From positions 1 through 64,000 of the forward strand of contig SVMG01000002.1 of the NCBI GenBank assembly GCA_015067545.1: a DNA stretch of 64,000 bases, in the 5' to 3' direction. Under the pieces are notes generated by a model. That model was not told the origin of the DNA, searched no databases, and saw only the letters and a list, made by a program, of their open reading frames with translations. Of the stretch, positions 41,768 through 51,900 are shown piece after piece (position 1 is the first letter of the stretch; every line of letters begins with the position of its first letter). The DNA comes from Oscillospiraceae bacterium. Lineage in GTDB: Bacteria; Bacillota; Clostridia; Oscillospirales; Oscillospiraceae. Both the position numbers and the translations under genes were made by a program.

Positions 41768-41796
41768 TAGTCAAATGTAAATAGTCTAACCTGCGA

Positions 41797-41830
41797 AACA
41801 GCGGGCCACCCCGTGGCCCGCTGTTTTTTA
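41797..41830 (+). terminator. Terminator after the importer genes
   Basis: ACAGCGGGCCAC (41799-41810) pairs with GTGGCCCGCTGT, followed by TTTTTT. No clear promoter lies between it and the next gene at 41857, so some read-through is likely. Confidence 0.87.
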
Positions 41831-41856
41831 AGAATTATCACACAAGAGGTACTGAA

Positions 41857-42855
41857 ATGAAGATTTACGTCGAGACACCTATCGGTATCATTCGGGATAC
41901 CTTTTTTACTCCTGAAAATATAGCACGCATGAATGAACTGGGGTCTGTGGAATGGAACCCCTATGACCGCCACCTGACACCCGAAGAATTGCGGGATGCT
42001 CTTGTGGACGTGGATGTATGCTTCTGCTGCTGGGGCGTACCTGCCTTTGGCGGCACTGTACTGGAAAAAGCCAATAAATTGAAAATTATCGCCTACGTAG
42101 GCGGTTCTGTTAATTACGTTGTCACCGACGAGTCCTACAAAAGAGGAATCCGCTGCCTCAGCGGTAACGAGGAGTTTGCCCGCAGCGTTGCGGAAGGCAC
42201 TTTGGGTTACATGATCGCCGCCCTGCGCCGCCTGCCTCAGACCGTAAATGAAATGGCTCAGGAAGGCTGGCAGCATGTGTATAAGCGCACTGACTCCCTC
42301 ATTGAGCAAAATGTGGGTATCATCGGCCTGGGCACCATCAGCCGCTATCTGATCAAATATCTGAAGCCCTTTGATGTGAAGATCAAGCTGTTCTCCAACC
42401 ACACCTCCGATGAAGAGGCCGCCCAACTGGGTGTGGAGAAGGTCTCTTTGGAAGAAATGTTCAAAACCTGTAAAATCATCTCCGTCAACAGTTCCCAAAC
42501 CCCAAAAAACTATCATATGGTCAACGATGAACTGATGAGTCTGCTGAGACCCGACTGCCTGATCGTCAATACCTCCCGGGGCAGCCTGATCGACGAGGCC
42601 GCGATGGCAAAACATTTACAGCAGGGACATTTCCGTGCTATTCTGGACGTATACGAGGAAGAGCCGCTGTCTATGGACAGCCCCCTGCGTGACCTGGAAA
42701 ACGCCATTCTGATCCCCCACCGGGGTGGCCCCACCACTGACCGCCGCGCCGCCGCTACGCGAATCGTCATTGATGATGTCATCAACATTATGGAGGGCCG
42801 TCCCGCCAAAAATGAGATTACACAGTCTCGCGCGGCTACCATGACGCATAAGTAA
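41857..42855 (+). CDS. D-isomer-specific 2-hydroxyacid dehydrogenase
   Basis: This 332-residue protein starts 8 bp after AAGAGGT. The NAD-binding motif VGIIGLGTISRYLIKYL is near 148-164. NTSRGSLIDEAAM supplies the conserved Arg, a Glu lies in the VYEEEPL segment, and LIPHRGGPTTD the catalytic His. The family interconverts 2-hydroxy and 2-oxo acids with NAD(H). In this locus it may handle a lactyl or sugar-acid side product of the substrate, which is inference. It is followed 20 bp later by the GH20-like gene. Confidence 0.88.
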   Translation: MKIYVETPIGIIRDTFFTPENIARMNELGSVEWNPYDRHLTPEELRDALVDVDVCFCCWGVPAFGGTVLEKANKLKIIAYVGGSVNYVVTDESYKRGIRCLSGNEEFARSVAEGTLGYMIAALRRLPQTVNEMAQEGWQHVYKRTDSLIEQNVGIIGLGTISRYLIKYLKPFDVKIKLFSNHTSDEEAAQLGVEKVSLEEMFKTCKIISVNSSQTPKNYHMVNDELMSLLRPDCLIVNTSRGSLIDEAAMAKHLQQGHFRAILDVYEEEPLSMDSPLRDLENAILIPHRGGPTTDRRAAATRIVIDDVINIMEGRPAKNEITQSRAATMTHK

Positions 42856-42875
42856 TATTTTCGAGGGAAACCTTT

Positions 42876-44729
42876 ATGACTTTTCATTTTACAAATCTGC
42901 CGGATTCTTATTTGGAGGGCACGCGAAGACTCCTGGCCCTTAAAAACTGTCAGCTCTGCGCAGGCGGTATGCCTGTTACAGTCTGCACAGGGGATGTGCT
43001 GCGCGTTCAAATCGCCAGCGGAGTGGCAACGCTCACCTATCCCAAGGGCGGTTTTTTTCGTGCCTTGGGATTGCTGTTGGAGCACTCGAATTCAGAAGAA
43101 TTTTCCATCATAGAACAGCCGCAGTTTGAAAATCTGGGACTGCAGGTGGATCTTTCCCGCAACGGTGCTCTTCGTGTTAGCGCTCTCAAGGAATTGATGG
43201 ATATGCTGGCACTGATGGGCTATCAGCAGCTGTATCTTTACATGGAAGATATGTACTGCGTACCCGGCCGGGATTATTTCGGCTATATGCGCGGGTGCTA
43301 TACCCCCGAAGAGCTGAAAGAACTGGACGATTATGCCGCCGACTACAATATGGAGCTGATTCCCAGCATTCAGACTCTTGGACATATGGAGCAGTATCTG
43401 CGGTGGGATGAATCCGCGGATATCCGGGATACCGCCCGGGAACTGCTGGCGGACGAAGATGCGACCTATCAATTTATCTTTGGGGCGATCCAGTCCGTCA
43501 TGTCCTGCTTCCGCACCAAAAAGATCGTTTTGGGACTGGATGAGGCCCACAATTTGGGTCTTGGCAAGCATTTGCAGCTTCACGGCTACCAGCCAAAGGA
43601 CACGATTTTCTGCAGACATCTGAAAAAAGTCTTTGAGATTACCGATGCGCTGGGCCTGGAGGGCATGATCTATAGTGATATGTTCTTCCGCATGGCTGCG
43701 CCGGACGCCGGCTATTATACAGAATCCACCGTTATCCCCCCCGCGGTCGCAGCAAAGATCCCGGAAAACGCAACATTGATCTACTGGCATTACGGCGAAG
43801 AGCCCGGCTGCGATGAATACATGCTGGAAAAGCATTTGGCTCTGAACCGGAAGATCGTATTCTATGGCGGCACTTGGACTTGGTCCGGTCATTTGCCCCA
43901 TACGGAGTACGCATTGCGGGCCACAAAGGAAGCACTGCCCGCTTGCAGTAAATACGGAATCAAAGACATTGTGCAATCGGTCTGGCACGACGACGATGGC
44001 TGTCAATGCAACCATTTTTACAGTCTGCTGACCCTGCAATATACGGCAGAATATGCCTTCGGTCACGAGGATGATGCATGGCTTTCCCGCCGTTTCCGTT
44101 ACTGCACCGGCGGTGATATGGATGCTTTCCTTGCAATGAGCGATTACCAATGCAAATTCAAATTTGGAGAAGTTTCGGAGAATTTCATGGAGCTTTTCCG
44201 CGGCAAAACCCTGTTTTGGCAGGATGTGCTGTTGGGCCAGGCGGACGAGTACTTATCCACTGTTCCCATGAGCAAGTATTATCAAAGTGCCGCTCTGGAA
44301 TTCCAAGGCTTTGCCGGCAACGAATCCGCTTGGCAAGCCCACTACTCCTATGTTGAAACCGTGTTTCGTTACCTCAGCTTGAAGTGTGAGATCGCCGAAA
44401 ATCTGGAGCCGGCTTACAAACGTGGGGATACCGCTGTGCTTACCCGGATCTGCGGTTGTCTCCTGCCCGAACTGCTGAAGCTGACGCAGCTGTGCCACGA
44501 TCAGCACAAAAAGCAGTGGATGGCATACTGCAAGCCCTTCGGCTGGGAAGTGCTGGATCAGCGTTACGGCGGTACAGAAGCCAGAATCGCAACTGCCATG
44601 GAACGGCTTCACGCCTACATAAATGGCGAGATCCCCTGTTTGGAAGAGTTGGAAGAAAAACGCCTGCCCATGACGGTTTCTCCCTGGAACACGTTTAGAC
44701 GAATTGCTTCCTCTTCCTCCGATTTCTAA
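42876..44729 (+). CDS. Family 20-like glycoside hydrolase (beta-N-acetylhexosaminidase type)
   Basis: This 617-residue protein has no signal peptide, so it acts in the cytoplasm on imported oligosaccharides. An N-terminal domain of about 75 residues precedes a TIM barrel beginning NLGLQVDLSRNGALRVSALK. MDMLALMGYQQLYLYMEDM, ELIPSIQTLGHMEQYLRW and KKIVLGLDEAHNLGLGKHL follow; the Asp-Glu of GLDEAH is the expected acid/stabiliser pair of GH20. A helical C-terminal domain follows (about 420-610). The start has a poor site (GAGGG). It closes a plus-strand unit with its own terminator. Release of N-acetylhexosamine is the usual family activity. Confidence 0.8.
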   Translation: MTFHFTNLPDSYLEGTRRLLALKNCQLCAGGMPVTVCTGDVLRVQIASGVATLTYPKGGFFRALGLLLEHSNSEEFSIIEQPQFENLGLQVDLSRNGALRVSALKELMDMLALMGYQQLYLYMEDMYCVPGRDYFGYMRGCYTPEELKELDDYAADYNMELIPSIQTLGHMEQYLRWDESADIRDTARELLADEDATYQFIFGAIQSVMSCFRTKKIVLGLDEAHNLGLGKHLQLHGYQPKDTIFCRHLKKVFEITDALGLEGMIYSDMFFRMAAPDAGYYTESTVIPPAVAAKIPENATLIYWHYGEEPGCDEYMLEKHLALNRKIVFYGGTWTWSGHLPHTEYALRATKEALPACSKYGIKDIVQSVWHDDDGCQCNHFYSLLTLQYTAEYAFGHEDDAWLSRRFRYCTGGDMDAFLAMSDYQCKFKFGEVSENFMELFRGKTLFWQDVLLGQADEYLSTVPMSKYYQSAALEFQGFAGNESAWQAHYSYVETVFRYLSLKCEIAENLEPAYKRGDTAVLTRICGCLLPELLKLTQLCHDQHKKQWMAYCKPFGWEVLDQRYGGTEARIATAMERLHAYINGEIPCLEELEEKRLPMTVSPWNTFRRIASSSSDF

Positions 44730-44754
44730 GTAAAACGATCCCATGGTCGCAAAG

Positions 44755-44785
44755 CAAAACCTCCGGCTTCGCCGGAGGTTTTGTT
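44755..44785. terminator. Bidirectional terminator between GH20-like and SGNH genes
   Basis: CAAAACCTCCGGC (44755-44767) pairs with 44771-44783 around TTC, giving U-tracts on both strands. The two genes converge here. Confidence 0.87.
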
Positions 44786-44805
44786 TATGGTTTATTAACT
44801 TCGTA

Positions 44806-45861
44806 TTAATACGCAAACGGCAGTATTTGCTCAAACACTTCGGATATTGTTTTTGCCATTGAAGTAAATCCGAAATCCGTAGGATGATCCGTGTCGACCG
44901 TTCCTTCATTTCCGGCCATTTGCATAAGGGTTCTGCCGTCAATTAGGTATACATTCTTATCACCACTTTGAATTGCGTTGCGGTAAGTGGTGCGAATGAT
45001 CTCCAACCGTTGTTCTTGTTTTTGATTCAATTTCGGCCTGGGCATTGACATCATGACAATCGGCAAATCGGGATGTGCACTGCGAATCTTTTTGAACATT
45101 GGTTCATGGGTCAACTGCAAATGCTCGGGCGATGGAGCATTGTGGTCATAATCGTACACAAACACGGACATATCCAAACGGCTGATGTATTCAGCCATTT
45201 CACTCTCACCCTTGGCATTTCCGGAAAAGCCCAGATTGATGTGGTCGCAGGAAAATCTGCGGGAAAGGATGCTTTCATAGGCACTGCCGGGCCGTGAGGC
45301 GCAGCCCCCCTGGGTGATCGATGACCCATAATATACAACAGGCTTTTCGATTCTGTACGGTGTGGGTGCGCAAACCGTGGCAGTTTCACTCAGACCGATA
45401 TACAACTCACTCACATCGCTGTAAAGTGGGAAATTAATCGTAAATTCGTGCATTCCTGCACTCTTGATCTCAACAACGCTTTCATATCCATCCACTATGT
45501 CAAAAGGCGGCACAAAGGTATTAACATATCCGCTATCCCCACAATATAGGTCGAAACCTGCAGAGCCTGTCAAGGCAAAATGGGGCATTTTACAAATTGC
45601 AGGCATTTTCGTATATATTGCGATATAGGGGCTGTCTGTTTTGAACCGCACTCTTCCGCCCGCTGTATTTGCATGTAAGGCAAACACGCCATCGCTTATA
45701 TTTTTTGCAACAGCAGCTGGCATTCTACGATACTGACCATCCTCAAAAAAGACACCGTTGATTTGAAAAGGAGGTTTTCTGATGTCGTAAAATTTGATGT
45801 CCGGCTTATTGATTTTCGTTTCGACTTTAAAATTAGTATCAATCTCTGCAATATTTTTCAT
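44806..45861 (-). CDS. SGNH hydrolase with N-terminal jelly-roll domain (carbohydrate esterase-like)
   Basis: This protein of 351 residues starts at the ATG at 45861 (MKNIAEIDTNF), behind AGAGGT; an upstream ATG at 45882 is less likely. The first 165 residues are a beta-sandwich (GGRVRFKTDSPYIAIYTKMP). The SGNH domain shows VYYGSSITQGGCASRPGSAY (Ser, block I), NLGFSGNAKGE (Gly), DYDHNAPS (Asn) and DTDHPTDFGF (Asp/His). This two-domain build is found in deacetylases of plant or host polysaccharides. It has no signal peptide. It follows the giant surface protein gene on the same strand and is probably cotranscribed with it. Confidence 0.82.
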   Translation of the reverse strand: MKNIAEIDTNFKVETKINKPDIKFYDIRKPPFQINGVFFEDGQYRRMPAAVAKNISDGVFALHANTAGGRVRFKTDSPYIAIYTKMPAICKMPHFALTGSAGFDLYCGDSGYVNTFVPPFDIVDGYESVVEIKSAGMHEFTINFPLYSDVSELYIGLSETATVCAPTPYRIEKPVVYYGSSITQGGCASRPGSAYESILSRRFSCDHINLGFSGNAKGESEMAEYISRLDMSVFVYDYDHNAPSPEHLQLTHEPMFKKIRSAHPDLPIVMMSMPRPKLNQKQEQRLEIIRTTYRNAIQSGDKNVYLIDGRTLMQMAGNEGTVDTDHPTDFGFTSMAKTISEVFEQILPFAY

Positions 45862-45897
45862 GGAGATTACCTCTTTCTGCAACTACCGGTTATTTAG

Positions 45898-45921
45898 GCC
45901 GTCCTCCCTAGGGAGGACGGC
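45898..45921. repeat. Palindromic stem-loop between SGNH gene and giant gene
   Basis: GCCGTCCTCCC (45898-45908) pairs with 45911-45921 across TA, a near-perfect 24-bp palindrome without a T-tract. It may be an attenuator or an RNA-processing/stability hairpin between the two minus-strand genes. Confidence 0.55.
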
Positions 45922-45947
45922 TCAAAATATTTCTTTGCTATGCTGGA

Positions 45948-48900
45948 TTAGTTTTCTTCGGGGGGAGTTTGCTTCTTTTTCTTGATCAGGATAAAGGCGA
46001 TCACGCCACCACAGATCAGCGCAGCAGCTACCAGACCAATGACGATCCAAATCGTAGCGGTGTTGTCCTTGCCGGTATTGTCCTCAATAGCATCATCGCC
46101 GGACTCAACCTTCTCAATTGTGATTGTCGCAGCATTCTTCGTAACCGTCATCGTAGGCAGACTATCCAAGCTTGCGTTAGGATCGTAGTCCATCTCCACG
46201 CTGGCCAACTTAATATCCGTTACGCCGTCTTTCTTCGCACGGAAGGTCAGCGTGATCGTGTCGGTAATGGGCCGTTCCGTACCAATGCCGGAAATCACGA
46301 TCCTGCCGCCATCCACCTCCACTTTGGAATTGGGATCCGAAATACCCACAAATTCCAGTCTGCTGGTACTGAACGACAAGGTGAACCGATAGACGTTAAA
46401 CACCGTTGCATTCTTGGAATCCAAAGAGATGGTGACTTGGAATTCATCACCGGGTTTCACTGTCTGATCCTTGGAGATCGCAGCACTGAACACGGGCAGC
46501 TGAGGATCTCTGGGAACGGTAACAGTGAACTTCTTAGTGGTTTCAATGCCCTTGTAGGTGATCTTTGCAGTCATGGTAACCGTCTTGGGCAGGCGACCCA
46601 TGGTCACCTTGCCGTCGGAGGTGATCACACTTTCATCACTGGAGGACCAGGTGATCTTGGAAGCTTCTCCGGTGGTGCTGGGCAGAGTCAAATCGGACAT
46701 AACGTTCTTTTCCGACTCGTTCTCGCCCTTAATGGTGTTCCAAGTCAAACCGACGGAATCCAAAGTAGCCTCGACTTCCTCATCGGTTGTGCCCAGGAAG
46801 ATGAAGCTACAGCCGGCGATGACATAGCTTCTCTTATTTTTTGCATCATCCGCAGTCTTACCTGTGGAAGTGTGGAACATGATCTGCGTTGCCTCGTCCA
46901 CATCGTGAACATCCATAACACTGTAGAACTCGACCCACTCTTCACCGATATTGGCTATTGCACGGCAACGCTGAGTATATGAGCTTGGCGACTGAACCTG
47001 AAGACAAGCATAGGAGCTGTTGATGGGTTCAAGAGGAAGGTACGAACGCATATAGCAACGGAACAAATACTTGCCGGCGCCCAGCAGTTTGACCTGACCG
47101 GTCACATCCTGCTGCAAAGAGCCGTATCTGCCCTCGGCTGTTACAATAGCAGAAGCAGGCTCACCATCCAGAAGATACTCAGGATCTTGTGTTACCTTGA
47201 AGTTGCCGGTGCCCCAACCAAACTTCCAGGGGCCGGGAGAAGTGCCGTCAATGAAGTCTGGATTGATCAGCAGTTCCATGCCTCTGCCGATCTCGTGCAG
47301 AACACGAACCTCGACTTCCAACTCCCACTCATCGGCGTTGGTGAGCATGCTCTCGGGAAGAACGCACTTGAAGGTATATACATCCGGAACGGTGGGATTG
47401 TAATTCTCACAAGTCCAGGTAACGGGCAGTTCTTCTTCAAAACCTGTTTCTACACGAACCTTCAGTGTTTGCGGCAGTTGAGCGATGACATCCTCCAAAG
47501 AGGTATTGTAGAACACAGTCAAATTATTCAGCTGTGTCTCAATATTCATCAGTTCCAGTCTGTCCTTGATTTGAATATTGACAGAAACGGTCTTGCCGGC
47601 AATATTCAGATCAGTATGGGGGCCATTGCGCAGCTCGCCGGTGATGGTCACAGTGCCGGGCTTGGAACTGTCGAATCCAACATCGCTCCAAACGATCAGA
47701 AGCATGACATCAATACCGCTTTTGGAAACAGCAGACACTGTTTCAGGCAGGAACAATTGAGAAAATTCAGCGCCGGTTCTGGCAACAACATCTTTCAATT
47801 TGCCTACAGAAGCCACCTCACCTGTGATCTTCTCGCTGTAAGAGATTGCGCCGATACTGGGAGATTCCGCAAGATACACAACGCCATTCAGGTCTGTGTA
47901 TTCCGCCTTCAGACGCTCCCAGGCAGGGAAGTACTCATACACGCTGTTATACAGGGACAGGCCAGCATAACGCATGGGCGATTCACTGCTGAGGGTGAAG
48001 TCCTGGACTACCGTTCCGCTCAGGGTCAGATCCGCATTCAGGAACTTGGGGTCTGCGAAAATGTTACCGCTGTATCCGGCATTCACGCCGTTGACATCCT
48101 CCGCCGTGTAGATCTTACTGTCTACCATAAAGTGGTCAACACGGCCGTCTGCATAAACGCCGTTGTTCATCACATACTGCAGACCAATAGTGTTGTCACT
48201 GATCGCACCTATATTGCTGTAGGTGCCGGAATCACTGGTGTAGTTAACGATCAGATTATTAGCGTAAATCGTGTTATAGACTGAGTTGGATTTGTCAATT
48301 AGTCCAACAGCACTGCCTACATCATAGAAGGTGTTGTTGATGACCATATTGCCCACAGAAGTGTGACCGCTGTACGGGTACGTATCAAAGGCCCAGGGTA
48401 CGGCACCCTTGCCATCTCTTAACTCGCCCTCCTCGTTGTATTTGCAGTGCAGGAAGGAGAAGACATTACTGTAGATCAAATTGTTCATACCGAACAGGTG
48501 ACTGGCGGTGGACATGCCGTAGCAGCGGTTGCGACGGAAGGTGTTATCCCGGCACATCTCAGTACCGGACAGGTTAGGACCGCCGCAGATATTGAAGGCG
48601 CGGGCATAGCCCAGCTTACTGCCATCCAACAGGTTATCTTCGATAATACAGTTGCGGACACCGGTGGTCTTGTAGTCGCTCGATCTATCAAGACTCTCGA
48701 TGGCGATATAGGCATGGCTTACATCGCGGATGGTATTGTGGTGGATCCAGGCTCCGTCCACTCCGTCACGCATAGTGATGCCCTCTGTAAGGTGGGCATC
48801 CCACACGCTGGGATCGCCTCCAACTCCGGACAGATCTGCTTCCTCCTGACTGAACATCAAGTCGATATAACAGTGGCTGATCTCGGGCTTGTAATTAACA

Positions 48901-51900
48901 CGCTCATCGGAGGCTTCCATAACCAACTGATAGTAAAAGCTGTGAGTAATATTCAGGTATTGAAGTTTGATATATTCCGTAGGCGCGTTCATACGAATCA
49001 GGTTGTTAACCGGACTACCGCCCTTTATGTGGATGAACTCAATGGTCAGATGAGAAGTTCTCTCAATTGTTATCCGCGGGCCGCCGGCAGAATTGGGAAT
49101 AAACTCCACATTCTCGGGTGCTCCGCCTTCCGTACGGATATAAAGTGTTCCGTCATAGCTGCAATATTGGCCTGCATCCAGCGCAACATAATTGGTACGG
49201 TTCTGATGGATGTAGGGCTGGTCATTGACGAACAAACGGTGGGCCGAAATGCCGTTTTTTGTGCCCACAGAGGAAACATCGGCTGCATAAACATTACGCT
49301 TTGCGTCCACCAATTTCCATGCGCTGTTTTCGACTTTCGCCAGGAAGCCGATGACCGGCAGCTTATCGCCACTGCCGTAGGCACCGATCACCAGAGGGGC
49401 TTCCGCGGTGCCATAGATATCCTTAAGAGAGAAAGTGTTCTTAGGAAGATACCAGATATCGCCACGCTTTAAGCGAACGTTGTAGCCCTGCTTCAGATAG
49501 GTGGGAATCTTCGTGGCATCCTGCTTGGGAGAATCCGGAGACAGGCCGTCGTTATCCTCACTACCGGAGGTGGAGATGTAAATCGTTTGACGCAGATCCT
49601 CACCCTTGGCACGGACAGTGACCTGAACAACGGGTGCAAAGCCCTTGGTATTGGCGTACTTACCGCCCAGATTCAGCGTACCGGTAATGGTCTGATCGCC
49701 AATCTTGTCGCAATCGTATGTGCTCTTATCCCAAGTAACACCGATTTCGAATCGCTGGCCATTCTTAAGCTGAACCTGCAAGGTGCTGGGGAGATTCAGG
49801 CCTGCAAACGAGGTTCCCTCGTGGACATAGACATGCGCTGGATCCTCGCAGGAAATGATGTCATTCATGTTCGGAATCTCAACATTTAAAGGAACCAATT
49901 CCAGCTGGTCCAGGTACAGTTTGCTCAGACGCATCTGATCCGGCGTGCCATAGAAGTAAATATCCATACGGCTCCAAGTGATATCATCCGGCACATCTAC
50001 AACATCTCCGCTTTGGATATATTGTGAAGCAGAAAGGTTGATTTTGGACGAGGTCTTTGTTGTAGTCGTGTCGCCTTTGGCTGCATTCTTATAAAGGAAC
50101 CGTGTTTCCACCTGCATATCCAGGGAACTCTCCGTACCGTGCGCCCAGGAACCAAAGAAATACCGTCCGCCACCGGTCGCTGTAACCTTTTCACCCAGAG
50201 ATAATGCTGCATTGGAGAAGAACGCCTGCAGCCAGGAGCTTTTGTAGTCGGGCATTGTGCCTATGGTAAACTCCAGTGCCATGTCGCCGTTTCTCACAGG
50301 GGATGTGACGCCCAATATGCTGACACGGTCATTCTTGGTCCAATGGTCATCAGCATCCTCGAAACCACCATTGGTGAGCAGATTTTGATAGCTCACTACA
50401 TGCACGACCTGATCAACCGTCAAAGCATTAGGATTCGCCAGTTGCATATCCTCCAGGACACCGGTCAGAGTGTAGGTGCCCAGTTTGGACAGATTCAAAT
50501 TATTGTAATCCCACTGCACGCCAACCTTGACGATCTCGCCCTTGGTGCTGCGGACCTCCACGGTCTCCGGGAAGAGCAGATCGGCAGTAGTATATCCTGC
50601 AATGTAGTTAGGATAATTTTGAATAATATTCCGCTCGGGAATAATGGTCAGAACCTCTTCAGCGGCACCCTCGTAGGTTTGCACAGTGACATTCAGCGGG
50701 ATGAACTGCACGTCATCCACCAAAATCCACTGGTCGGCAAACTTGGTGCTGCTCAACATATAAAGATCCACACGAGCCCACACCTCGTCGCCGTCCAAAT
50801 TGAACACGCCGCTGCTTTCCTGATAGGTTTCGGTCAGTGTAATCTTATCGGTCTCACCCTTCAGCGAGGAGGAGGAGGCATTGACGTCCTTTTTATAGCG
50901 CAGCCGGAGAACTGTCTCCAAGGGCTCGGTATGGGTTGTCTCACCACTATGGAGATAATCCCGCACCTGAACGCCCAGGTAATATTGGCCTGCACCTGCT
51001 TCAGCTATCTTCTGTGCAAGGGCGGTTGTACCAGAAGAGATCAGCATGCTGGCAGACGTAGTACCTTTTGCGGAGGATTTCAAGGCCAAGGCAAATTTGC
51101 CTTCGGCAGCGGGGGTAGCACTGGCCTCAACATCACTGCCCCAGCCCCAGCTGGTCTTGCCACCCTCAAAGCCACCATTGGAGATCAGGTTTTTGGCCTC
51201 GCGGATGTAAATGGTCTGGGTAACGTACAGGTTATCCGGGTTGGGATAGGCGCTGTCGTCCAGTGTGCCAACCAGGACATACTTGCCGGTTTTTGTCAGA
51301 TTCAAGGGAGAGTAATCCCAGGTAACGTTCACCGAGCCGGTGACACCGTTGGTGGTCTTGACTTCCACCTTTGCGGGCAGACCCAAAGCTTCCTGCCAGT
51401 TGGCACCCACATATTTGTCGTAGTTCTGCACCACGGCACGAACCGGAATATTGCTGGTCACTTCCACGATATCCGCAGGCTCTTCGCCCTTAGGGATCAG
51501 GACGTTGATAGGAAGGAACTGCATATCGTCCGCGAGGATCCACTGGGATGCGAACTTTGTGGCACTCTTCAGATACAAGACAGGATAGATCGCGGCTTCT
51601 TCCCCGGTGAAGTCAAATATGCCACCGGCGGTCACATACCGATCACTGGACAAGGTCACCTCTTGCGTATTGCCCAAGAAAGACCAGCTTTTTGCATTGG
51701 CGTCCGTTTTATAGCTAGTTTTGATGTAAACACTCAGCGCATCTGTATGGGCTGTCTCGTCGTCATAGAGAAAATCCCGAGCCTGCGCACTGATATAATA
51801 CTGACCTGCACCCGCAGCAGCAACCAGATTGGCTAACTGTTTCTGATGAGTCGTATTCGGGAACACCATATTATAATCGCTGTTATTGGATTTACTGGAT